Of a stretch of DNA of 20,165 bases, positions 1 to 7,697 are shown in pieces (the first letter of the stretch is position 1; each line of letters opens with the position of its first letter). The stretch is from an uncultured Acidobacteriota bacterium (GTDB taxonomy: Bacteria > Acidobacteriota > JAAYUB01): the NCBI GenBank assembly GCA_937925645.1, contig CALAMB010000247.1:1-20165 (forward strand), read 5' to 3'. The position numbers were made by a program, and so were the translations under genes. A model generated the notes under the pieces. The model had not been told where the DNA came from, did no database searches, and saw nothing but the letters and a program-made list of their open reading frames with translations.

Positions 1-63
1 ACGATTACGAATTACGAGCACGAGTTCCCAACTCCTATCTCCTATCCCCTCACTATTTACTGT

Positions 64-67
<4 letters not shown>
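1..67 (-). repeat. Degenerate heptad repeat array, nine units plus a partial
   Basis: Read on the minus strand from 67 down to 1, the sequence divides without a phase break into 7-bp units: GTGAACA at 61-67, GTAAATA at 54-60, GTGAGGG at 47-53, two identical GATAGGA units at 40-46 and 33-39, then a gradual drift to CTCGTAA at 12-18 and TTCGTAA at 5-11. Neighbouring units resemble each other more than distant ones. The array continues beyond the left edge. The first unit contains the TGA stop codon of the thiolase gene. Related units recur at 6325, 6824 and 6998. This resembles in style the short tandem heptamer repeats known in cyanobacteria; a relationship is not shown. Confidence 0.8.
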
Positions 68-1254
<1,187 letters not shown>

Positions 1255-1320
1255 GGCTCCCTCCTCGAGTGTTCCAGCGCCCGCCGGCCGGCAGCCGCTC
1301 GGCGCGGGATGGTTTGGGCC

Positions 1321-1349
1321 ATTGTAACCGACCCGCCGGCGCCGGCCAA
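1321..1349 (-). promoter_or_regulatory. Promoter of the thiolase gene
   Basis: On the minus strand TTGGCC (1344-1349) and TACAAT (1321-1326) are separated by exactly 17 bp, matching sigma-70 consensus at 4/6 and 5/6 positions. It lies about 65 bp upstream of the thiolase start and is the only good match in the gap. It is divergent from the DUF512-gene promoter. Confidence 0.6.
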
Positions 1350-1372
1350 GGGGATTAGGATCCGGCCGCGTC

Positions 1373-1381
1373 TGTTATAAT
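1373..1381 (+). promoter_or_regulatory. Extended -10 promoter of the DUF512 radical SAM gene
   Basis: TGTTATAAT is a perfect extended -10 element (TG, one base, TATAAT). No good -35 is visible at 16-18 bp, as is common for extended -10 promoters. Transcription should start near 1388, which excludes the ATG at 1380 that overlaps the -10 box as the translation start. Confidence 0.65.
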
Positions 1382-1406
1382 GAGGCGCGCCCGGGAGGTC
1401 GCCGTT

Positions 1407-2768
1407 GTGGCTGCGGACTCGCGCAAGACCGGCATCCGGATGGAGGAGGTGGCGCCCGGCTCGCCGGCGTGGCAGATGGGCCTGCGCGCCGGCGACCGCT
1501 GCCTCGCCGTCGACGGGCGCGTCCCCATGGACTACCTCGACGTCCAGTATCACCTGGCCGACAGCGGACCCCACGTCATGGACGTGGAGAAGGCGGACGG
1601 CGAGCGCTGGGAGGCGGAGTTCGAACTGGACGCGGACGAGGCGCTGGGAATCGGCTGGGAGGACATCCGGCCGCGCACCTGCCGCAACCGGTGCGTGTTC
1701 TGCTTCGTGGACCAGCTTCCCCGCGGCGTCCGGCCGAGCCTCCGGATCAAGGACGAGGACTACCGCCACTCCTTCCTCCACGGCAACTTCATCACCTTGA
1801 GCAACCTGACCCCGGCGGACCTGGACCGCATCCTGGTCCAGCGCCTGTCGCCCCTCTACGTCTCGGTGCACAGCACCGACCCGGCCCTGCGCGCGCGGCT
1901 GGTGCGCTGCGGCGCCCGCGACCGGTTCTTCGAATACTTCGACGCCCTGGCGCGCGGCGGCATCGCCCTCCACACCCAGGTGGTGCTCCTGCCCGGCCGC
2001 AACGACGGCGCCGCGCTGGAGCGGACCATGGCCGACCTGGCCGCGCGCCACCCGGCGGTCCGGTCGCTGGGCATCGTCCCGGTGGGCCTCACCCGCCACC
2101 GCGCCGGGCTCTCCGCCCTGCGGCCGCCCGATCCCGGATTCTGCCAGGCGGTCATCCGCCAGGTCCGGCCGCACCAGGAGCGCTGGCGCCGCCGGCTGGG
2201 CGTCCGCTTCGCGTACCTGGCCGACGAGTTCTATCTGCAGGCGGGACGCCGTCTGCCGCCCGCCCCGGCCTACGACGACTTTCCCCAGCTCGAGAACGGG
2301 ATCGGCCTGGTCCGGGACTTCCTCGACGAAGCCGCGGCGCTGCTGCGGGAGCCGCCGCCGCCGGCGCGGGTCCGTCGCGCGGCGCTGGCCACGGGCATCC
2401 TCTTCGCGCCCCTGCTGGCCGGGGTGCTTCGCCGGGTGAACCGCCGCTGGGGCGTGGCCTTCCGGGCGCTCCCCGTGCCCAACCGCTTCCTCGGGCCCCG
2501 GGTCACGGTGGCCGGCCTGCTCGCCGGCCGCGACATCGCCGCCGCGGCCGGCCGGCTCGCGCCCGACGAGTGGCTGGCTGTCCCCGGCCGGTGCGTGGGC
2601 GCCGGCCACGGTCGGTTTCTCGACGACTGGACGCCGGCCGATCTGGCCGACGCCGTGGGGAGTCCCGTGGCGCGGCTGCCCTTCGGAGCCGAGGGTTTGC
2701 GGACCCTGGCCGCCGGCGAGGCCGACACAGCAAGCCCCCGCCGGGGACGGAGCCCGAAAAACCTTTGA
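1407..2768 (+). CDS. PDZ / radical SAM / DUF512 protein
   Basis: A 453-residue protein of the DUF512 family. Numbering is from GTG 1407. An N-terminal PDZ-like segment (about 10-60) contains EEVAPGSPAWQMGLRAGD. The radical SAM cluster motif CRNRCVFC gives Cys92, Cys96 and Cys99 and is followed by the family signature FVDQLPRG and later SFLHGNFITLSN. The C-terminal third carries the DUF512 part, with GILFAPLLAGVL. The biochemical function of the family is not established; some members are annotated as FeS oxidoreductases. The frame extends to an ATG at 1380, but that ATG overlaps the TATAAT box. GTG 1407 has GGGAGG at 1393-1398 with 8-nt spacing, so it is the better start. The stop codon overlaps a perfect TTGACA hexamer. 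Confidence 0.88.
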   Translation: MAADSRKTGIRMEEVAPGSPAWQMGLRAGDRCLAVDGRVPMDYLDVQYHLADSGPHVMDVEKADGERWEAEFELDADEALGIGWEDIRPRTCRNRCVFCFVDQLPRGVRPSLRIKDEDYRHSFLHGNFITLSNLTPADLDRILVQRLSPLYVSVHSTDPALRARLVRCGARDRFFEYFDALARGGIALHTQVVLLPGRNDGAALERTMADLAARHPAVRSLGIVPVGLTRHRAGLSALRPPDPGFCQAVIRQVRPHQERWRRRLGVRFAYLADEFYLQAGRRLPPAPAYDDFPQLENGIGLVRDFLDEAAALLREPPPPARVRRAALATGILFAPLLAGVLRRVNRRWGVAFRALPVPNRFLGPRVTVAGLLAGRDIAAAAGRLAPDEWLAVPGRCVGAGHGRFLDDWTPADLADAVGSPVARLPFGAEGLRTLAAGEADTASPRRGRSPKNL

Positions 2769-2770
2769 CA
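2765..2770 (+). promoter_or_regulatory. Consensus -35 hexamer upstream of the small core-binding-like gene
   Basis: A perfect TTGACA overlaps the stop codon of the DUF512 gene, in a locally AT-richer 100-bp stretch before the next gene. The -10 is unclear: TAAATA lies 16 bp downstream (3/6) and TATGAC 20 bp downstream (4/6, but too far). The next gene probably has its own promoter here. Confidence 0.4.
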
Positions 2771-2869
2771 ACGCCTGAAATCGTGGTAAATATGACTCAT
2801 ACCCTGAATACAACGGTATGGTTTACAGTCCTTTCACCCATGAACCCCAGTTTCATTAAAGGTGCGTAG

Positions 2870-3262
2870 ATGAACTTCATCGAGATGAGAGTCGAGGAGT
2901 ACATCGACGGAAAGCTCGATGCCGACTCTCCGGATCATGCGCCCAGCATCGCGGCCCTCAGGAAATTCGTGACCTACATGGACCGGGAGACCGAGATTTA
3001 CAGCGTCCAGGACATCACTGAAACCGAGGCCCTCGACTTTCTCCGGACGGTGCGCAACATCCGGGAGCGCGACATCACCATCGCCGCGCTCAACGGCTTC
3101 TTCGAGTTTCTCCACACGAAAGAGCTCATCGACCGTCCCCTCCAGCTCGACGCCCAGGACGTCTTCCGGGCCAAGCCGGCGGAGCCGGGCCCCGACGTGG
3201 CCGAGCTGTTCGAGGACGACGAGGATTCCCCCCGCTACAAGCCGCGCCGCCTCCAGGAGTGA
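2870..3262 (+). CDS. Small protein resembling a tyrosine-recombinase core-binding domain, without a catalytic domain
   Basis: A 130-residue protein. By eye, residues 1-95 follow the SAM-like core-binding domain of phage and Xer-type integrases: a helix with ALRKFVTYM, a linker YSVQDITETEALDFLRTVR that lines up with the usual 'I..++IT...+..FL..LR' stretch, and ITIAALNGFFEFLHTKELID that lines up with 'I+..L..+..FF.FL...GLI+'. The catalytic RHRY domain is absent; instead there is an acidic tail (AELFEDDEDS) ending in PRYKPRR. The gene is complete, with ATG 2870 and a moderate AAAGGTG ribosome site at 2858-2864, so this is not an obvious truncation. Helical DNA binding is inferred. It could equally be an unrelated helical protein. 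It is convergent with the next gene, with 41 bp between. Confidence 0.6.
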   Translation: MNFIEMRVEEYIDGKLDADSPDHAPSIAALRKFVTYMDRETEIYSVQDITETEALDFLRTVRNIRERDITIAALNGFFEFLHTKELIDRPLQLDAQDVFRAKPAEPGPDVAELFEDDEDSPRYKPRRLQE

Positions 3263-3303
3263 ACGCAGCGCGCCCTCGCCCGGTGGTCCGTCAGCATTCC
3301 CGG

Positions 3304-4803
3304 TCAGTCGGCTCCGAGCGCCGTCCGCCGGACAATCCGCAATCCGCGACGCCACCGCAGGTTGCACTCCAGCAGCCGCACGTCCAGCCCGGGCCGGAGG
3401 TAGCCGGCCAGCGCCAGTTGCTGCCGGTGGCAACGGAAGAGCGGCGTCACGAGGCACAGCGCCGGCGGTTCCGGCGACAGCCGCACGCCGGCGAAGTAGC
3501 CGCACCGCTGGAACGCGCCGCTGCGCAACCCGTCGGCGACACGCTCCCAGTAGTCGAGGGCCTGGAACAGGAGCGTCCCGCACTCGGCCGCCTTGATCTC
3601 CACCACCGCCAGGCGGTTGGCCGCGTCCAGCGTGAGCACGTCCATGATGGATCGGCCCGTGCCCCGGTAGGTGGGCACCTGCCGGTAGGTCCACGCGCGC
3701 TGGAACGCCGGATCCAGCACGCCGATGTCGTCCAGCAGCAGGCGCTCCAGCCACCGTTCGGGGAAGAGCCGGTAGGCGGCATGGCCGGGCACGAGCGGCG
3801 GATCCGACCGCAGGCGGACCGCCTGGCCCACCAGGGCCAGCGCCCGCTCCCGCCCCAGGTCCGGCCAGGGGCGCAGCGGCGGTTCCCACCCCACCAGCAG
3901 GTTCCCGGGCCCGCCGCCTCCCACTCGGACCAGGGGGAGTCCGCGGCAGCTCACCACATCGAAGCTGAACGGGGTTTTCTCATGATGCAGGTCGCCGGGG
4001 AAAGCCGCCACGAGTTCGCGGGCCAGCGCGTTGTCGAAGCACGGCCGCTCGGGAGCGAACTCGAAGCTCACGGGCAGGCGGCAGCGGCGGCGGATCTCGG
4101 CGGCGTCGATCTCCTCGACGGCGCCCTCCGCCAGGTCGTACCGGAAGAGGCGCGCCTGCACCTTCGCCGGATCCAGCAGTTCCAGCCGGCCCAGCAGATG
4201 CAGCGCCGCGTCGCCGTGAAGAAACAGGGCCAGCGTCCGGTCGAACCGCCGCCGGGTGCCGCGGCAGTGTCCGTACCAGACCAGGGCCGCGGTGAGAAAC
4301 GCGCTCCCCGCGCCGGCGCCCTGGAACGGGTAAAGGCCGAGGCCCGCCGAGAATCCACCCGGCCGGCGCAACACCAGCCGGGCAAAGAGGCCGGATACGC
4401 GCTGCCGCGCGTCGGGGCCGGAGGCGACGGACTCCAGCGCCAGCCCCGGCAACGGCCGGCGGGTCAGGAGCGCCGCCAGCCGCAGGTCGTAGAAGCGCCG
4501 GCTGGCGTCCGGCGCCAGCCCCTCGGGCGGCGCGCCCTCCGCCTCGCCGAGGAAGCGCAGCGCCAGGCCCGGCGCCCCGGCCAGCGCCACCCGTTCCGGT
4601 CCGTCACGGCCGAACCCCAGCACCCGGAGCGGCTCCGGCCAGCCGGCCACGGCCAGCCACGGCGTCCCGCGCGCGTCGAGCTCGCACCGGCACGTCCCCG
4701 CGGGCAGGTCCGGGGTGAGCGCCAGCCCGCCCTGCTCCAGGCGGCAGGGGCAGAGCGCCGCCAGCTCCCGCACCAGCCCCGCCAGTTTCCGTTTCGCCGT
4801 CAT
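3304..4803 (-). CDS. Uncharacterised protein with C-terminal PD-(D/E)XK nuclease-like motif
   Basis: A 499-residue protein that I do not recognise as a whole. The C-terminal region has the pattern of a PD-(D/E)XK fold: Glu350/Glu353 in a helix (FPERWLERLL), Asp388, then VVEIKAAE with Glu402 and Lys404, then Gln414 and Tyr418 in QALDYWE, a QxxxY motif like that of RecB- and NucS-type nucleases. The spacing from Asp to ExK (14) fits. The N-terminal 340 residues show no motif I know, no signal peptide and no membrane span; a nucleic-acid-binding role is only inferred. The frame runs upstream to 4980, but ATG 4803 is chosen because GGGAGG precedes it by 6 nt and the extension crosses the divergent promoter region. 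No methyltransferase or helicase partner is adjacent. Confidence 0.68.
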   Translation of the reverse strand: MTAKRKLAGLVRELAALCPCRLEQGGLALTPDLPAGTCRCELDARGTPWLAVAGWPEPLRVLGFGRDGPERVALAGAPGLALRFLGEAEGAPPEGLAPDASRRFYDLRLAALLTRRPLPGLALESVASGPDARQRVSGLFARLVLRRPGGFSAGLGLYPFQGAGAGSAFLTAALVWYGHCRGTRRRFDRTLALFLHGDAALHLLGRLELLDPAKVQARLFRYDLAEGAVEEIDAAEIRRRCRLPVSFEFAPERPCFDNALARELVAAFPGDLHHEKTPFSFDVVSCRGLPLVRVGGGGPGNLLVGWEPPLRPWPDLGRERALALVGQAVRLRSDPPLVPGHAAYRLFPERWLERLLLDDIGVLDPAFQRAWTYRQVPTYRGTGRSIMDVLTLDAANRLAVVEIKAAECGTLLFQALDYWERVADGLRSGAFQRCGYFAGVRLSPEPPALCLVTPLFRCHRQQLALAGYLRPGLDVRLLECNLRWRRGLRIVRRTALGAD

Positions 4804-4872
4804 GGACGCCTCCCTATCCATTAATAACGGATGAGCCGCCGGGTGTTCGAAACCGGCGGCCGCCACTTCGCA

Positions 4873-4901
4873 TTGATTCCGCCGCGGCGCCCCGCTACAA
4901 T
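4873..4901 (+). promoter_or_regulatory. Promoter of the B12-type radical SAM gene
   Basis: TTGATT (4873-4878) and TACAAT (4896-4901) are separated by exactly 17 bp, with 4/6 and 5/6 matches to consensus, about 40 bp upstream of the start codon at 4940. Confidence 0.65.
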
Positions 4902-4939
4902 GCGGGGAACGAACGGCCCGGCCCCCCGGGCGGAGCGGC

Positions 4940-6328
4940 ATGAACGTACTCCTGGTCAAACCGTACAGCGACTTCCCCACCCGGATTCCCCACCTGGGTC
5001 TCGGCTACCTGGCCGCGGCGCTCCGGCGGCGGGGGCACGCCGTGCGCATCGCCGACTGCCCCCGCGAAGGCCTCGGCGAGCGGGAACTGCTGGCCCTGGC
5101 CGCCGAATGGGCGCCCCGGCTCGTGGGCTTGAGCGCCTTCACCGCCGACGTCCCCGTGTTGCGCGGGCTGTGCCGCCTCCTGCGCCTCGCGCTCCCGGAC
5201 GCCACCCTCGTACTCGGCGGACCTCACCCGAGCTGCCTGCCGGACCATCTCTTCGGCTTCATCCCCGAGATTGATTATGCTTTCGCCGGCGAGGCCGAGG
5301 CGGGACTGGCGCAACTGGCCGACGGCCTGGCGGCCGGCGGCTTCGACCCGGCCGCCATCCCCGGCCTGGCGTGGCGGAGCGACGGGGAGGTCCGCGCCAA
5401 CCCGCCCTATTTCGAGCCCGACCTCGACGCCCTGGGCCTGCCGGCCTGGGACCTGCTGCGCCCCGAGATCCCGGTGCTGGCGCCCCACGGCGCGTTCGTC
5501 CGCCGCCAGCCGTCGGCGCCCATCGTCACCAGCCGCGGCTGTCCGTTCCCGTGCACCTTCTGCGCCGCGCGCAGCGTCAGCGGCCGGCGGATCCGCCAGC
5601 GGTCGATCGAGAGCGTGCTCGAGGAGGTGGCGCTGCTGGCCGACCGCCACGGCGTCCGCGAGCTCCACATCGAGGATGACAATTTCACGTTCCGGCGGGA
5701 ATTCGTGGCCGGATTCTGCGAGGGGATGCTGCGCCGGGGCGGCGCGCTGCCGTGGTGCTGTCCCAACGGCGTCCGGCTGGACTCGCTGGACCCGGAGCTG
5801 CTGCGCCTCATGCGCCGCGCCGGCTGTTACTCGTTGTCGCTCGGCATCGAGTCGGGGGCGCCGCGGGTGCTGGCGATGATCCGCAAGGGGCTGGAGCCCG
5901 ACGACATCCGCGAGCGGGTGGCCTGGATCCGCGAGGCGGGGATCAAGACCACGGGCTTTTTCATCATCGGTTTTCCCACCGAGACCGCCGCGGAGATCGA
6001 GACGACCATCCGCTTCGCCCGGGAACTGGCGCTGGACCGCGCCCAGTTCAGCACCTTCCTGCCCCTCCCCGGCACGGTCTATTTCGACGAGCTGGTCGCC
6101 GCGCACGGCCTGGACGGCATCCCCTGGGAGGGCTTCCTCACCACCGAGGCGTTCGAGGTCCCCGACGGCCTGCCCCGCGGCGAGCTGGTGCGGCTGCAGC
6201 GGCGGGCCTTCCTGCGGTTCTACGCGCGGCCGGGCACGCTGCTGCGGCTGGCGGGCGAGATCCGCGGCCCGCGCCACCTGGCCCACCTCGCCGCCCGCGC
6301 CGCCGCGGTGTGGAAAAGCGAACGGTAA
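4940..6328 (+). CDS. B12-binding-domain radical SAM protein
   Basis: A 462-residue protein with the layout of the cobalamin-dependent radical SAM superfamily. Residues 1-130 form a Rossmann-like B12-binding domain, with MNVLLVKPYSDFP at the start, HLGLGYLAAALRRRGH, and VLGGPHPS at 91-98. The radical SAM domain has CPFPCTFC with Cys201, Cys205 and Cys208, HIEDDNFTF, LGIESGAPRVL and the strand GFFIIGFPTET. Such enzymes perform methylations, ring formations or rearrangements; the substrate cannot be read from the sequence. No RiPP precursor, glycosyl or hopanoid gene is adjacent. The start ATG 4940 has a modest GGAG four bases upstream. The TAA stop codon is inside the heptad GTAAACA at 6325-6331. 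Confidence 0.88.
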   Translation: MNVLLVKPYSDFPTRIPHLGLGYLAAALRRRGHAVRIADCPREGLGERELLALAAEWAPRLVGLSAFTADVPVLRGLCRLLRLALPDATLVLGGPHPSCLPDHLFGFIPEIDYAFAGEAEAGLAQLADGLAAGGFDPAAIPGLAWRSDGEVRANPPYFEPDLDALGLPAWDLLRPEIPVLAPHGAFVRRQPSAPIVTSRGCPFPCTFCAARSVSGRRIRQRSIESVLEEVALLADRHGVRELHIEDDNFTFRREFVAGFCEGMLRRGGALPWCCPNGVRLDSLDPELLRLMRRAGCYSLSLGIESGAPRVLAMIRKGLEPDDIRERVAWIREAGIKTTGFFIIGFPTETAAEIETTIRFARELALDRAQFSTFLPLPGTVYFDELVAAHGLDGIPWEGFLTTEAFEVPDGLPRGELVRLQRRAFLRFYARPGTLLRLAGEIRGPRHLAHLAARAAAVWKSER

Positions 6329-6345
6329 ACAGTGAACAGTGAATG
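6325..6345 (+). repeat. Short heptad array at the radical SAM stop codon
   Basis: Three 7-bp units, GTAAACA (6325-6331), GTGAACA (6332-6338) and GTGAATG (6339-6345). The first unit carries the TAA stop codon of the upstream gene. The units match those at 61-67 and 6824-6851. Confidence 0.75.
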
Positions 6346-6422
6346 GCCGGCCGCGGACAGAGCGTCGCGCCGCCTCCGGCTGTGGGTTCCGCCTGCACGC
6401 TGCTTGGGAATCCGGGGCATCG

Positions 6423-6445
6423 GCGCGCGTTCAGCGAACGCGCGC
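6423..6445. terminator. Perfect 10-bp hairpin between convergent genes
   Basis: GCGCGCGTTC (6423-6432), loop AGC, then GAACGCGCGC (6436-6445) form a perfect inverted repeat between the 3' ends of two convergent genes. There is no T-tract on either side, so it could be a weak bidirectional terminator, an RNA-stabilising hairpin or a unit of a dispersed repeat family; the CGCGCTAC at its right edge resembles the GGCGCTACT in the repeats at 15793 and 20111. Confidence 0.45.
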
Positions 6446-6472
6446 TACGGTGACACTCCTACCGGCGGACCG

Positions 6473-6727
6473 TCACTCCCGAGTCTTGAGCTCGGAGTCG
6501 TGGGCCGACATGAACTTGCGGAGATCACCGGCCAAATCGAGGAGCTTGAGCCACTGCTCCTTGTAGAGCGTCACCGGGAAGCGGCCCAGCCCGTACACCG
6601 ACACGGCGCCCTTGGCGCTCACCTTGAACGAGATCGCCCGCGGCGCCCGCTGCTTCTTCAGGGCCTCGTTCTCCGCCTTGACCCGTTCCAGTTCCGCCTT
6701 CAAAGTTTCCAGATCGTCTGCGGTCAT
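6473..6727 (-). CDS. Short coiled-coil protein, conserved hypothetical
   Basis: An 84-residue protein. Residues 4-26 (DDLETLKAELERVKAENEALKKQ) form a charged heptad-patterned helix, likely a coiled coil that would oligomerise. The rest, including SVYGLGRFPVTLYKEQW at about 43-59, looks like a compact conserved domain that I recall from other small bacterial proteins, but I can give it no function. ATG 6727 is preceded by GCAGGAGGGA at proper spacing, and a strong promoter lies at 6760-6787, so it is a genuine single-gene transcript. No signal peptide or membrane segment. Confidence 0.78.
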   Translation of the reverse strand: MTADDLETLKAELERVKAENEALKKQRAPRAISFKVSAKGAVSVYGLGRFPVTLYKEQWLKLLDLAGDLRKFMSAHDSELKTRE

Positions 6728-6759
6728 CAGTCCCTCCTGCCGGGTGCATAGTGTCGCCT

Positions 6760-6787
6760 ATTGTACCTCAGATTCGTCTTCTCTCAA
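6760..6787 (-). promoter_or_regulatory. Promoter of the small coiled-coil gene
   Basis: On the minus strand TTGAGA (6782-6787, 5/6) and TACAAT (6760-6765, 5/6) are 16 bp apart, about 33 bp upstream of the ATG at 6727. Confidence 0.65.
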
Positions 6788-6823
6788 AAACCCGATTGAA
6801 TGAGCGGCGGCGGACGGGAAGTA

Positions 6824-6879
6824 GTAAACAGTAAACAGGAAACAGTGAATAGTGAGTGGTGGGTTTTGAATTGCGGACC
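6824..6879 (+). repeat. Heptad array of eight units in the 6728-7186 spacer
   Basis: Eight consecutive 7-bp units in one phase: GTAAACA twice (6824-6837), GGAAACA, GTGAATA (6845-6851), GTGAGTG, GTGGGTT, TTGAATT and GCGGACC (6873-6879). The first units match the arrays at 61-67 and 6325; later units drift, as in the left-edge array. The 459-bp spacer 6728-7186 holds this array, the array at 6998-7025 and the promoters at its two ends. Between the two arrays I see only a weak hairpin near 6909-6923 and no gene. Confidence 0.75.
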
Positions 6880-6997
6880 ATGGTGCGCGCCGACGCTCAG
6901 TGGGCCAACCCGAACAACTCGGGGCGGAATCCGGACGCCGTGCCCCTCCCCGATCGCGCTCATGGCTTGAAGGGAGTAAAATATTGAGGGCAGTCCA

Positions 6998-7025
6998 TTC
7001 CGATGCCCAATGCCCGATTTCCGAT
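6998..7025 (-). repeat. Second heptad array, four units
   Basis: Four 7-bp units in phase: on the minus strand ATCGGAA (7019-7025), ATCGGGC, ATTGGGC and ATCGGAA (6998-7004). The unit sequence differs from the GTAAACA type, but the period is the same and it lies 118 bp from the 6824-6879 array. Confidence 0.65.
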
Positions 7026-7113
7026 GTCCGCGGAACGGAAGCGAGCCTCGCGCCCCAGCCTCTCGAGCCGCGATGATCATGACGCGCACTTACGCGAGCG
7101 GACCGAAAAGCGG

Positions 7114-7143
7114 TTGTCAAAGGCGGCAGTGGATTTGTATAAT
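7114..7143 (+). promoter_or_regulatory. Promoter of the four-gene PilZ/HAD/GNAT operon
   Basis: TTGTCA (7114-7119, 5/6) and a perfect TATAAT (7138-7143) are separated by 18 bp. The start codon at 7187 lies 43 bp downstream. No comparable site is seen before the next three genes, which are tightly packed. Confidence 0.7.
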
Positions 7144-7186
7144 GAATTCACTGGCGCACCAACCATCCAGCGGATTGAGGGTCCCC

Positions 7187-7657
7187 ATGCTGAGCAAGAA
7201 TCTCATCGACGCAATCCTTGCGCACTCCGAAGAGATCATCGTGCGCATCGTCGACGCCATCCTGACCCACCCCCGGACGGCCTACTACCACACCATGGAC
7301 CGGGCCGAACTCAGGAAGCGCATCGAGGGCATCTTCAAGAACCTGGGCAAAGCCCTTCAGGAGGGGGCCGAGGGCGAGCTCCGGACCATCTACCTCAAGT
7401 TCGGCAAGGTGCGCTATTTCGAGGGCGTGCCGCTGCCCGACCTGATCTACGCGCTGATCCTGTGCAAGACGAAGGTGCTCATCGTGGTGCAAAAGCACGT
7501 CGTCCCGGAATCGTCGGCGCAGCTCTATCTGGAGATGCAGCTCCACGACACGCTGGCCGGATTCTTCGACGACCTCGTCTACTTCACCACGAAGGGTTAC
7601 CAGGAGGCGTGCGAGGAGATGGCCGGGGGATCGACCACGAAAGCCCACCTGTTCTGA
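7187..7657 (+). CDS. Helical protein resembling the RsbRD N-terminal sensor domain
   Basis: A 156-residue, all-helical protein without signal peptide. The sequence (ILAHSEEIIVRIVDAIL, then YYHTMDRAELRKRIEGIF and a long LPDLIYALILCKTKVLIVVQ helix) resembles the N-terminal domain of RsbRD-like stress regulators, which senses signals and normally precedes another domain. Here it stands alone. The resemblance is by eye only. The frame stays open upstream to 7010, but ATG 7187 is chosen: it follows GAGGG at 7177-7181 and the promoter at 7114-7143, whereas upstream codons precede the transcript. It is 40 bp before the PilZ gene and is probably the first gene of the operon, consistent with a signalling role. 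Confidence 0.62.
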   Translation: MLSKNLIDAILAHSEEIIVRIVDAILTHPRTAYYHTMDRAELRKRIEGIFKNLGKALQEGAEGELRTIYLKFGKVRYFEGVPLPDLIYALILCKTKVLIVVQKHVVPESSAQLYLEMQLHDTLAGFFDDLVYFTTKGYQEACEEMAGGSTTKAHLF

Positions 7658-7697
7658 CCATGGCGGACGGCGCCCAATCCCGGACCGGCAGGAGACC

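Noticed and set aside
2870..3262. Functional tyrosine integrase or integrative element
   Set aside because: No catalytic RHRY domain, no adjacent tRNA, no att-like direct repeats detected near the gene.
3259..4824. 521-codon plus-strand frame opposite the nuclease-like gene
   Set aside because: Gln/Arg/Pro-rich low-complexity shadow. The minus frame has a coherent protein with PD-(D/E)XK motif, ATG and ribosome site.
4940..6328. RiPP or natural-product gene cluster around the two radical SAM genes
   Set aside because: No precursor peptide, RRE, transporter or tailoring genes nearby; the two radical SAM genes are in separate transcription units.
6824..6879. CRISPR or microsatellite
   Set aside because: Units are 7 bp, contiguous and degenerate, with no spacers; not a pure microsatellite.
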